Source of the DNA: Ephemerocybe angulata
Lineage: Eukaryota > Basidiomycota > Agaricomycetes > Agaricales > Psathyrellaceae
Direction of reading: 5' to 3'
DNA length: 64,000 nt
NCBI GenBank assembly: GCA_013368325.1
Contig: JAACJK010000112.1
Coordinates: forward strand, 744,001 to 808,000
Every line of letters begins with the position of its first letter. Positions within the stretch are counted from its first letter, which is position 1. Below, one piece after another: positions 54,899 to 64,000 of the stretch. A model generated the notes under the pieces. It was not told where the DNA came from. It made no database searches and saw nothing but the letters and a program-made list of their open reading frames with translations. A program made the translations under genes and the position numbers.

Positions 54899-56836
54899 TC
54901 ACGATGACCCAGATTTCTTCGTGCGGGCCTTCTTCGTACGATTGACGTGATTTCTGCACGCCTTCTCCCCATCCCCAATAGCCACAGCAAAGCACTCGTC
55001 CTTCTTGCAGAGCAGCATTCCGTCAAAATGCTGCTCCGCATAATGCTTGCAGACATTCTTCTTGTTGTTCTTGAGGCGGAGCCCGCAGGCCTTCTCGACA
55101 GTCTTGTAAGGGCACTGAATCTTTTTATAGTCATCGGGAAGTCGTTTCCCGTCGATATGGTCGTCCCAAAGGTGAATCCAAAACTCCTTGTCCCTCCTGG
55201 CAAACTTGCGAGTGCATTCAGGACCGTCCTTTTCGTAGACCCGATCCACACAGTCGCACTTGAAGGGCTTCCCGTCAGCGTCAGATCCGGAACCGGCCTC
55301 TTCTTCTTCAGTTCTCTTGCGCTTTTGGGTCGGGGAAGGCGGACTCGGAGCAGCGACTGCATCGCGCGACGAACCCGCCTTGAACTTGGGCTTCTCCTTT
55401 GCAGGTTGGGTAAAATTCAAAGTCCATGGAAGTTGGGCAGTAACACTCGTCGATCCCGCATTACGATCCAGGAGACGTGCATCGTCGCGCGCTTTGCCCT
55501 TCCCATTTTTCTTTGTCGCCGCTGCCGCTTTGGATTCCGTGGATTCTACAGCAGGAGCGGTGGGAGGCGTAGACTCTGTAGCGGGAGAAATGGTAGGCGT
55601 GGATGGAGCTGCTGGAGCGATGGCAGATGAGGTCTCGGCAGCTGGATCCGTAGGAGGTGCAATCTCTCCCTCTGGAGCCGTAGCAGTTGCGGACGGTGCT
55701 GCAGGAGTACTGACAGGTGTAGGCAAGGCCTCGGCATATGGAACAAGGGGCATTTGGGTATCATAATTCCAACGATAGAGCTGCGCACGCCTTTTCCCAT
55801 CGTCCACCGGGCCAGGAACTGGCGTCTGGGTACGAACAGTTGGGACATTTTGGGCAGGCCGAGGAGGAACGGAAACTTGGACCTGCGCTTGGTGCCGAGC
55901 AAAGGCCTGGAATAGCTCAACCGTGCTACGCCTTCTCTCCAAATCAGACTCGTGGGGCGGAGCGGGAGTAACGGCGGCGGCGGTACCAACGGTATCATCG
56001 GCAGCGTCCTTCGGGGCGGCGGGTTCTGGAGAGGGGTTGGGATCAGTATCGCTCCTAGAAACGCTCGGCAATTCCCCAAGGACTTGAGATTTACGAGGGC
56101 GAGCTCGCGAAGAAGGTGGCTTCGAGGCTGATCCAGTCGCGGGGGCGTTCTCCTTATCCGACTTGGGCGCGGAACGCTTGGAGAGAGCTTGCTCTCCCAC
56201 TACGGGAGCATCCACCTCAGCGTTAGCCTGAGGGTGGGTATTCGTAATCTCACTAGTAGTTGAGGTTCAGTAAATGAACTTGCATGATACAGACGATGAG
56301 TACTAACCTCAACACTTCAGCCCCACCGTCGGTCGCATCGGCCTGAGGCTCGTGCGTGGACTCTTTCACATCGCTCCTGACCACAACGCATGCCACCGCA
56401 CTCTCAACGGTATTGGAGACACTGTATGTACGTTAGAAACAATGAAAGGGAGGTGAATAAGACAGTGAAGGCAACGTACGCCGGGTGCGGAGCAGGGGAC
56501 GGGACCGCCGGAGCGGGAATGCCTGTTTCCACATTTAAACTGTCAAAGAGCCAGTAGTTTAGCATTTACATTCTACTCAGAAGATGATAAAGAGGTTACA
56601 TACCCGACTTCGTCGCCCCCTTCTGCGTCCTTCGCCTGTTCAACAAGCGGAAGGCCTGAGCCACTCAACTCAGCCAACGCCGCACCACCGTCTCCAGCCT
56701 CCACGGCTGCCTCGACCTCCTTCTCGGGCACATCCAGGGCCTCTGTGACGGCGGTGGACAGCACCTTATGCACGATGGGGGCGCAATCGGTGGCCACGGG
56801 AGTCTGGAGGGCGACGATGTCGTTGTATGTGTGCAT
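54899..56836 (-). CDS. Family A zinc-finger protein, copy A4
   Basis: Four exons (56836-56604, 56539-56480, 56421-56308, 56252-54899), 586 residues. Exons 2 and 3 differ in length from A3 (60 and 114 versus 54 and 120), yet the total before exon 4 is the same 407 bases. N-terminus DIVALQTPVATD and LAELSGSGLPLVEQAK; Pro/Ala/Thr-rich middle; LLDRNAGSTSVTA; KRKRTEEEE. Fingers: CDCVDRVYEKDGPEC with HLWDDH, CPYKTVEKAC with HYAEQH, and CKKDEC..CRNH. All coding features are intact. The transposon at 53526-54834 ends 64 bases after its stop, so its native 3' end may be altered. Nuclear regulator is a guess from the finger-like domain and basic clusters. Confidence 0.85.
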
Positions 56837-57115
56837 AATCGCGATAAAAGTCAGTGTTTCTTGAGAATGGGGTTGTTTTGTGTCGAAGGATGTATTCAGA
56901 GACAAAGATAATGCTATCAGGAGTAGTTCTGGGTAATTGTGGAATGCTTGTATGAAGGGAACAATGTGGTTGAAATGAAAACACTGCAGACGCGTCGCTC
57001 GCGTTCAACCAGCCAAGTCCCATTGTCCAGATCAATTTAATCAAACTCAGCCCTCGGCGACATCGGCACAGCCAAGTGGCAACCAGGACGCATTCTTCGT
57101 TGCCCGTAGGAAGCA
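56837..57115 (-). promoter_or_regulatory. Shared A/B promoter region, copy at A4
   Basis: Inverted near-match to 38640-38943. Retains GGCTGAGTTTGATTA and GACTTGGCTGGTTGAACG in minus-strand sense. Confidence 0.65.
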
Positions 57116-57206
57116 GAAGCATCGTGTTGATGCAAGCTATGTAGTGTAAAGACCCTTAGTAGAGATAAGGCATGGGTCGTGGTGCTGTAATATCTGGGTC
57201 ATACCT

Positions 57207-57640
57207 CGAAGGCGGCCTCCCCATCACGCCGCAACCGTTCTATCACCCGCTCGCAGTTGCTTGAAGCTTGAAGGGCAATTGAAGGGGTCGTATTGCTCCA
57301 ACGATAGCCTATGAGCCATTCTAAACGGAATACCTGTGTATATTGAATAGATAATAGCGCATGAACAATGGTTCATTGTCGAAACGAAAGTCGATTGTAA
57401 CAACGGCGCGTCCAAATTCAGAGCTAGCCCAAGTAGCGTCTCTCGGCGGCCGAGAATATACTACCGAGGGGCCAGAGACGTACAGAATATAAGTAATAGA
57501 AGGTGGTAAGCTTCGCCTGACTGGTATTACCGGTATTGAGCAACTCCGCGATAACTATAGCCTTGACGTACTGCAGCCTGGATGGGCCAAGGTTTGAGAT
57601 TAGGCTTTCATAGTAGTCGAGTTCAAGCCCCTTTCTCGTC
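57207..57640 (-). pseudogene. Fragment of unidentified gene X (C-terminal part)
   Basis: Minus-strand LDYYESLISNLGPSRLQYV, KLTTFYYLYSVRLW and FSAAERRYLG (57640-57424) match 23776-24003. Downstream, a different frame gives ASSNCERVIERLRRDGEAAF before a stop near 57207, perhaps a last exon. It lies upstream of A4 in the same orientation. A breakpoint with unrelated sequence is at about 57640. Confidence 0.45.
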
Positions 57641-58817
57641 TTTCGACCCCGCCGCCGCTCTTTCGCCTCGTCGCTGAATCGCCAAACCTCCCTTTCCCAA
57701 AAACCCGCCCAGTTTCTTTCTCCACCCGCCTTGCCCAAACCTCGACGCCGAATCGGTCGTGCATTTGTTCACCATCCATTCTTTCTATCGGACCCCGCCG
57801 TCAACCCGCCGTCGCTCATTTGGTCTCGTCAGTCGCGTCGCTGCCCCCGCCGACCCCAATATCAATTCTACCATCCTCGCCGAGCAATTTTCGACGCCCG
57901 CCTTTACCAAACTGGACAGTACACCCCGCTCCACGAATCTCCAAGCCACCGAAGCCCAGTACGCGACTCACTCATCAAAGAAGACGCCCAAGCACTTTTC
58001 GTTCATCTTGCCATCGCCCTGCATTCTCGAGCTCGCCCACGTTCAACGACGACTCCCCATCGTGATTCCGCACCAATCAAGCCCGTGCTCCTGTCCTAAA
58101 GGAGGCTCTACCCTTTACCCTTCCCTTCCTGGCACCTGCGACTGCCGCCCCCTCAATACTCGAAGTCTCCCAGTTCTCGACCATCGAGAGTGCGACGACG
58201 CCAACCGTGGTTCACCGTTTCATGTTTTGACTTCGAATTCAGTTTTACGGTTTTTACACTATCCGTTTTCTCATTTCTGGCTACTGATAACATTCATGGT
58301 TCACTCGTCCGGTTCGCTCTGGTTGTCCATGGTACCCGTGCTCTGGCGTTCCTGATCCTCGTTGCGTTTTACCACCCTTGACTTTCTTGCGGTGCCTCAG
58401 CTATGGTCCTATCGCCTCCCGTTCTGAATGGCGTTTGTTTCCCTGTTGTTTGATTACTTTTATTTGGATGACTACCGGTAACATCTACGATTCTTTCGTC
58501 CCTTTGCCTTGGTTTGTTTCGTGATACCTACGTTTCGGTGTTCCTGACCTTCATTGCGCTTCCCGCCCCTGATTTTCTTGCGATGCCTCGACTATGGTCT
58601 CCTTACCTATCGTTGCCGAAGTCGTTAGTTTTTTTGGCTGTTTCGTTGTTTTCATTCGGAGGAGGGGCGAGTGTAAGGACGCGATGGCTTACATCATCCC
58701 ATCGTCCTTACTACACGCGTTTCCATCCTTTCGTTCCTTAGCTTAGTTCACCCATGTACCCAGTCGTTCATCCTCGTTCGCCCAACTAGACGTTGTTCAT
58801 GTCATGTCTCGTCGTCC
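57641..58817. other. Intergenic with an imperfect tandem duplication
   Basis: Units at about 58290-58420 and 58485-58605 are related (TTCCTGA.CCTC/TTCATTGCG..CTTGCG.TGCCTC..CTATGGTC). A 198-codon plus-strand frame from 57759 has no domain and odd composition; not called. Confidence 0.35.
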
Positions 58818-58991
58818 TCAGTGTTGGCTCGTGGGGCTGCATGGTCCCGGGGTGAGGGGAGGAACGGAACCTTCGATATTAGGGATAGGGCGTAGGACTC
58901 GAGTGTCGGGATTCTGAGCCACGAACTCAATCTGGTCGAGAGGGCGAAAGTGGGCGGGGTGAAGTGGAGCGTTGTTCTGAGGCGTGGCCAT
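58818..58991 (-). pseudogene. Orphan 5' coding end related to B1
   Basis: ATG at 58991; MATPQNNAPLHPAHF and HIEF-like QIEFVAQNPD match B1 and 23612. It stops after 57 codons, and no finger domain follows. The upstream leader with a TATATATG box (about 59070) is conserved. Confidence 0.55.
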
Positions 58992-59110
58992 GGTAGACAC
59001 AGCTGGCAGATCTAGAGGTAACAGATAGTCGTTGGCGTAAGCTGTCCAAGTCGCTTGCAATTGCTCTGCTATATATGCTATTTTGAAGAAATGAACTTGA
59101 TGCGCTTTGT

Positions 59111-59640
59111 TTACCCTCTCTCATATACAGTCCGAAAGGGCAGCAGACAAAGCACATTCCTGAACGATTAAGGTCGACATTGCCTCCAGTTTGAGACAAT
59201 CATTATGATACAGCACGGATACGCTTTGACCTGACAAAGCGGTTGCTTGGTCCGCCGTAGTGATCCAATCGCCAGCCATGGACATCGGTGTACACCTAAT
59301 TGTCTGGGATCCTGTAACTGCATCCCTTCTTCCAAACGCGTTGAATATCTGGTTTAAATTGATGCGAAACACCCGTCAGCTGGTGGTGCTCGGTAGGGGT
59401 ACTAGTATCAGGTACAAGCCCTCTCGGAACCATGGCGCAACGAGTGTCGTAAGGGCCTACCACCGCATAAGTTTCAGAGCACTCGAAAGTCTCTTCAAAG
59501 ACCGGCGTCTCCCGGTGATGCCTCGGATACCATCCTAAATTCTGCTTGTTATTTAACAGCGTTGAGTTTGGAAAGCTCCATGCAGTATGTGCTCTAAGAA
59601 GCTCGCTCGAATACGAAGTTCTTGAGAGTTGAGGATGTCA
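59111..59640. other. Intergenic, nothing recognised
   Basis: No gene, RNA or repeat seen. Confidence 0.35.
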
Positions 59641-59649
59641 ATCCCGAAT

Positions 59650-60398
59650 CAGAATTGGATATGTCTAGGGAGTACGAAGCTGGAAAAACGGCTCACCACA
59701 TCAACGCTATCAACGACGAGCATTCCGGTGGAGGTACTATCTTTCGCCGTGAGCACAGCGGTAGTTGTTAGCTCGAGTTGAGTCCCGGTGCCGGTGACTG
59801 GCGATTTTAGAAAAGGTCAGTTCATCCGCAGCTTAACATCGTACGCCTTATTGCGAAGTACTCACCAACTGAATTGACGTCGAAGCCTCCGGTAGCTCCA
59901 TCGTCCTGGCGGAAAGTCTCCTATAGGTGGATATCGGCAACGTCGCACAATAACTCGGTAATATGGCACACACTGTATTAACAGGTGCAAGCCTGACATT
60001 GTAGCCAGTCGGGACGGCGAGATCAAGTGTAACAGTGCAAGTCTTCGAGTTGGGAGAGGGAAGGCCAGGGGCAATGTTGACACCGAAGGCCTCGTAGACA
60101 ACGATGAACGCTGAGCTGTCCGCTGTAGGTTTAGATTGGGTTGGTGAAGATGTTTGAAATTGCATTGGATGACTATGACTGACGAGTGAAGGAGACCAAA
60201 GTGCTATTTGGTGGGCATCCAGAACCATGGTAGTTCGTATTTGTGCTGAGCGGAATTTAGCGACACAGCGGTTAGTACAAAGGAATAAGGAACTCTATGA
60301 ACATTTGCTCACACAGCGAATCCCTCCGGGGTGTTACGAGCGACGATAGATGACGCAACCAGTGCGAAAGAGATAAAGAAGGTAAAAGACTTGAGCAT
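59650..60398 (-). CDS. DUF4360-like secreted protein (3' exons approximate)
   Basis: Exons 60398-60313 and 60245-60184 are clear; exon 3 starts at 60122. Later exons are bounded by a possible GTGTGT donor, a CTATAG acceptor near 59920, a GTGAGT donor near 59870 and a GCCAG acceptor near 59808. Residues 1-20 are a signal peptide (MLKSFTFFISFALVASS). The mature part reads GSGCPPNSTLVSFTPDSS, VVYEAFGVNIAPG, then CTVTLDLAVPTGYN, matching the order of conserved motifs in fungal DUF4360 proteins. These are secreted, of unknown role. Assignment is from motif memory only; the C-terminal exon and stop are uncertain. Confidence 0.6.
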
Positions 60399-60467
60399 GT
60401 TGAATTGAATCAGCGTCCAGCGCTGGTGCGGGATCAAGCGTCTGACCATGCTCGATGATGCTACCCT

Positions 60468-60478
60468 TTATACAATCC
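60468..60478 (-). promoter_or_regulatory. TATA box of the DUF4360-like gene
   Basis: Minus-strand TATAAAGG about 75 bases upstream of the ATG at 60398. Confidence 0.5.
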
Positions 60479-60621
60479 TAGAATCACCAAGCCGCATGGT
60501 ACAAGGCCCCGATCTCTGATCGGCAAATGTGAATGTGGGATTCATGAGGCCTCACCGCATCTGGTGACGATTCCCAGTGCCGAGTACCGACGGTTCGAAT
60601 GGAAAGGGGTATACCGTACTT

Positions 60622-60820
60622 AACCGTATCCTTACCAACGTTACCTCTGTTTTCTTCTTCGCTGCTTTACATGCGCCTAGATGCGTAAGTATCGAACTTT
60701 GCTTGACACTCGGTACCGCAGAAGGTCTGGCCATTCTCCTTCTGCCATTGGTCCGACCTCGCAATCCGGTGCGCCGCAAATCCTCGAAGGACGCTGTTGG
60801 ATCGAAGTGGTGGAAGTGAA
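60622..60820 (-). pseudogene. Family B C-terminal fragment
   Basis: Minus-strand sequence parallels the last finger of B1: CGAGGATTTGCGG, GATTGCGAGGTCGGACC and the FCSAEC-like part, with frame shifts. Nothing of the rest of family B is adjacent. Confidence 0.6.
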
Positions 60821-60839
60821 TGAATTATTCCCGCTCATC

Positions 60840-63024
60840 GACGAAACGCTCCTCAGGACCGCGAGCGAGCACAGCTGGGAGTCAGAATGGGTTCCAGCAT
60901 CCTCGTTCGAGACTCTATGCAGCTGCCTGAGAACGGACGTCTTGCTGACTTTAAGACGAGGTGCTGAATGTTGAACCTAACTGACTGCTGCTGTCAGCGT
61001 CGTCATGCCGGTGCACAAGCTTCCTCACATAGTGCAGAACCATAGTCCACCTTTTAAGTCTGAGTACAAGGTGTTGTCCATGGTCCAGCGCCGCAGGCGG
61101 GGGCGTTGGTCCGGATGGAGACGCTCCCAATGCACCAATTGAACCGTAAAAGCACCACGCCCACCGACGCCATTGTCTAAGTGCAGGCGTTGTTCTGAAA
61201 TCTGGGACATCGGCGGCTTTGCGTTAGCGAGCGGGAATGCGGTGGTCGAGCCCAGACTGCTGGCGTCTTGAAGGAAGATCCACGAGCAGCGGGATGTGCG
61301 CGCCTTTTGCGCCACAGTCGGCCCAGAAATCAAGCTCTGGGTATCTGAAGGAAACCCAAGGGTCAGCTGGGGTTTCCGTACGATGGCGACAAGCGATCTG
61401 GCCTCAGGTATGGGCCGGATGTTCGGACATCTGCATGAAACGGCCAAAAGGGTAGCTTCCACGCCGTCCTCTGCCTTTTGTATTCTCGACCGCGGACAAA
61501 CCGCACGTCGAGGAAATGAATGACCTACGACCCCTGTTTGGATGCAGGTAGTGACCTTAGGGGGTCATCGGTAGGTTGAGATGGAGCGGACGTCTGGTGA
61601 TGAGCTCTCTCCCCCAAGCAGAGACGCCTCCCGACTGCAATGCCTATTTATCTAGGAGCATTGGTCGAGTTGGGCTGAAGCACGAGAACGATCGCAACGA
61701 TGACTAGATCCCGAGGTCCTTGTGGGAACTGTCCAAAGGAACGGCCAGCAAGGACTTAGGTGGAAAAGAGTGGATGGTGAGGACACGATTCAGGCCTAGG
61801 AGATGCTGCGGTGTGGACCGGCTTGGACGGGGGGTGGGCAGATCAAAAGTCGACAGATAGGGGTGCGATGTTGAAAAATTTTCCTTTTCGTCTAATTGAG
61901 ACCACGCAAGTCTCAAGAAAGCGTATTTGGATGGGCGGTAGGATGGTGGCGAAAGTGATGCATGGGGCGAACTGGATCTGCTTGTCGATGAGACCCGTCC
62001 GCACGAAGTTCGCGCCGGAAAGGTCGAGTGCAATGTATCACGGGCGAGTGGGAAGCGAGAAGGCGGCGCTGGGAGGTGAGCAGCACTGTTTGTGTAGTTC
62101 GCTTGCTGGCTCTGCACGGGTACCCATCGCCCATTCCACTGTGTGTAACCAGAGCCAACTGTAAGTTCTATCGGGCGTAGATGAGGAAAAAACGACTTAC
62201 GATGATATGCTTTCCACTACATCCTGGGAAGAACCGAAGTACACCCTTCCTGTCCCATATTTACAGTCGTAGGTGCTACTCTTCGCCTGCGATCGGGAGG
62301 ACGTGGCTCGTCAGAAGGTAGTCGAACACGAAGAAGCTAAGTCATCCTGCATCATGACCCCAGCGCCTGGCAAACTTCGATGAAACGCTAAGCATCTTGG
62401 AATGGCTTGTCATTGTGGATTTGGAGATAGGTAAGAGGGGAAAAGAGAAACTGCATTTTGGCCAGACTGTCGTGTGCGGTGTGGGATATTGTTCAGCCAC
62501 CGGCAGTTTCCGGCTCTGCTCCTAAGATAGGGTTGGAGGATCGCAGACGCACTGGCGGTCGGTGACAGAAATTCTCGATATATATCCCATGTAGTAGTAG
62601 CTGTGATATGCATGATAGCATGTATATGCCATAAGAAGGACCCGCCGAATATCTGCCTTCGAGAGGCAACTCACCCGCGGCCAAATGTCGTTGAAGAATC
62701 ATACAAGGTGAACCTGGATACCCCGGTCAACGAGATGTCAAATCTTCAAGTAGACATTGAATGTATGGATAGTGATGAACGTTGAAAGGTAATTGACGCA
62801 GAGTGCTGTGTCGATATGTGATGCATTAATTGGTGATTATTGGCGGATTCTCGTACTACGGTACCCTGTGCAAATCGAGGGATGTCGTATGCTATAAAGG
62901 GACTTGTTGACTGGGGTGAATGCGTATACATAAGCTAAAGCCAGGGATAAAAATGAAACTAGACGAGATAGCACGGCTACCAAAGCCAGTGCACAGACAG
63001 ACTTGACGTTGATCTATACACTCG
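60840..63024. other. Intergenic, one isolated hairpin core
   Basis: A diverged copy of the R hairpin core lies at about 61157-61192. Pieces around 61330-61400 weakly resemble R. No gene recognised in 61640-63024. Confidence 0.35.
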
Positions 63025-63811
63025 TCAAAATTGATAAGACACCCTGCTGGACCCCCGTGGATGCGTTGCGCATCGCCCATCCTCTACGGAGAGTCCCAAG
63101 CATTCCCCGTAATCACATATGTCACTCGGTAGATGCTCCTTTGCGCATTGCAGGTACAGATCCTTCTTTCCCTGTCCAACCTTGCATAGCACGTTGAAGG
63201 GATTACATTCGGATGAGACTTCCTCTCCATCGTTCAGTCTCTTGCGCTTCGCATTAGAACTTTCGGACTCTACCGCCGTCCTGAAGGACGGGTAGAGAGG
63301 GAGGGGGACCGCTAGAGCGTTCGCAGTTTTAGTTTCATCCGACGTCCGGTAGCGGGAACGTTTAGGCTTGGAGTAGGATGGTCGCTCACGCCAGGCGTTC
63401 GTCATTCGGGAGTAGTGACCCATGTGAGCGTAGATATCGTTCCAGGGGGGTATAAACCCGCTGTAGGTGCTAACGGGTGCAGCCCCCATCGAACCTGTCG
63501 TAAAGTGGCTGGAGTTCGAGGGGCCTTCCGTATAACCCAAGGTCCTATATAATGGTCAGAGAGAAATCGAAGGAAAGGCAGAAACAGACTCACGAGTCTA
63601 ATTTTGCTGCAGGCAAATTGGTACTTAAACGCGTTTCCGCTCCATTTAGTTCACTCGAGGGCCGATTAAGAAGCTCTTTGAGCTCCTTAATCGTTGCTTG
63701 AGCCTCGGTGATGCGTCCTTCGTCTCCAAGGTCATATATCCTCACTGCCAACAAAAGCTCGTCTAGAGTGAGGGGGGGGATGGGAGTGTTGTGATGGCTG
63801 TCTGTAGCCAT
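63025..63811 (-). CDS. Family A-related protein, copy A7 (short, partly degenerate)
   Basis: Two exons (63811-63594, 63544-63025), intron GTGAGT..TATAG, 245 residues, in frame. Residues ~12-50 look helical and charged (DELLLAVRIYDLGD, AQATIKELKELLN). The C-terminus keeps the last family A unit: CAKEH, then CDYGECLGLSVEDGRCATH. The first finger is lost and the second lacks its usual first His (QCAKEH instead of KHYAEQH). A SNAKRKRLNDGEE basic cluster precedes it. It could be a divergent functional member or a decaying one. Confidence 0.65.
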
Positions 63812-64000
63812 TGACCTGACGTTAAGAGGAACGAAAAGACACTGTATGGTGAGGCCGGGGTATAAGTGTGGAGTTTGAATGAGAAGAGTTACATGCCGCA
63901 TTGAGAATCGAATCAACATTGACCCGTTGTTCGCTGAACAAAGCCATCATGTCACGCCGTGACGGGGAGCCTAGCTATAACGCGGGCTGGGGATTTCTGT
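63812..64000. other. 5' flank of A7 to window end
   Basis: No further gene can be supported before the window ends. Confidence 0.3.

Noticed and set aside
57759..58355. 198-codon plus-strand frame
   Set aside because: No domain, signal or paralogue; pyrimidine-rich composition; overlaps a duplication junction.
1..64000. Repeat-induced point mutation as the cause of decay
   Set aside because: Duplicated copies stay GC-rich and differ by indels and mixed substitutions, without an obvious excess of C-to-T or G-to-A.

Overview
This window looks like nuclear DNA of a basidiomycete fungus, probably an agaricomycete. Genes are split by introns of about 50-70 bases with GT..AG ends. One gene is unmistakably mitochondrial succinate dehydrogenase subunit 4. 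Several genes encode small secreted fungal pre-pro-proteins, and retro- and DNA-transposon insertions are common. There is no bacterial-style operon, rRNA or CRISPR, and I recognise no tRNA. All assignments were made by reading the sequence; no database search was possible, so species and family names are inference.

The window is dominated by a segmentally duplicated unit. Its fullest form, read in one orientation, is: a fragment 'X', a shared promoter, a zinc-finger gene (family A), a convergent cyclin-like gene (family C), a small unidentified neighbour, SDH4, and a non-coding repeat block R. Copies or remnants lie at 1-5900, 16800-22450, 27000-29760, 31950-34370, 42546-47814 (inverted) and 48560-57640 (inverted). 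SDH4 is intact only at 42546-43300; at least four other copies are broken. Family A has seven members here (1-968, 27285-28909, 38944-40877, 35452-37486, 46547-47742, 54899-56836, 63025-63811). A related family B has two (13503-14417, 24444-26359) plus fragments. Intact cyclin-like genes lie at 1813-2718, 45228-46124 and 51552-52445.

Between the units lie secreted-protein genes: two near-identical signal-peptide/zinc-finger-like proteins (8229-8767, 30683-31217), a probable secreted protein at 11246-11752, a striking repeat pro-peptide at 12256-12918 (three 41-residue repeats alternating a cationic segment with an acidic spacer), and a DUF4360-like secreted protein near 59650-60398.

Four transposons have defined ends. 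They are a 1939-base LTR element with a gag-like gene only and 230-base LTRs with no difference I could see (19048-20986), a 1309-base hAT-like inverted-repeat element with an 8-base target duplication (53526-54834), a 1262-base inverted-repeat element with an empty site in a paralogous copy (6583-7844), and a 344-base TA-flanked MITE just upstream of a family B TATA box (13059-13402).

The most interesting candidates are the repeat pro-peptide and the recurrent convergent zinc-finger/cyclin gene pair, which shares promoters and has multiplied around an essential gene.
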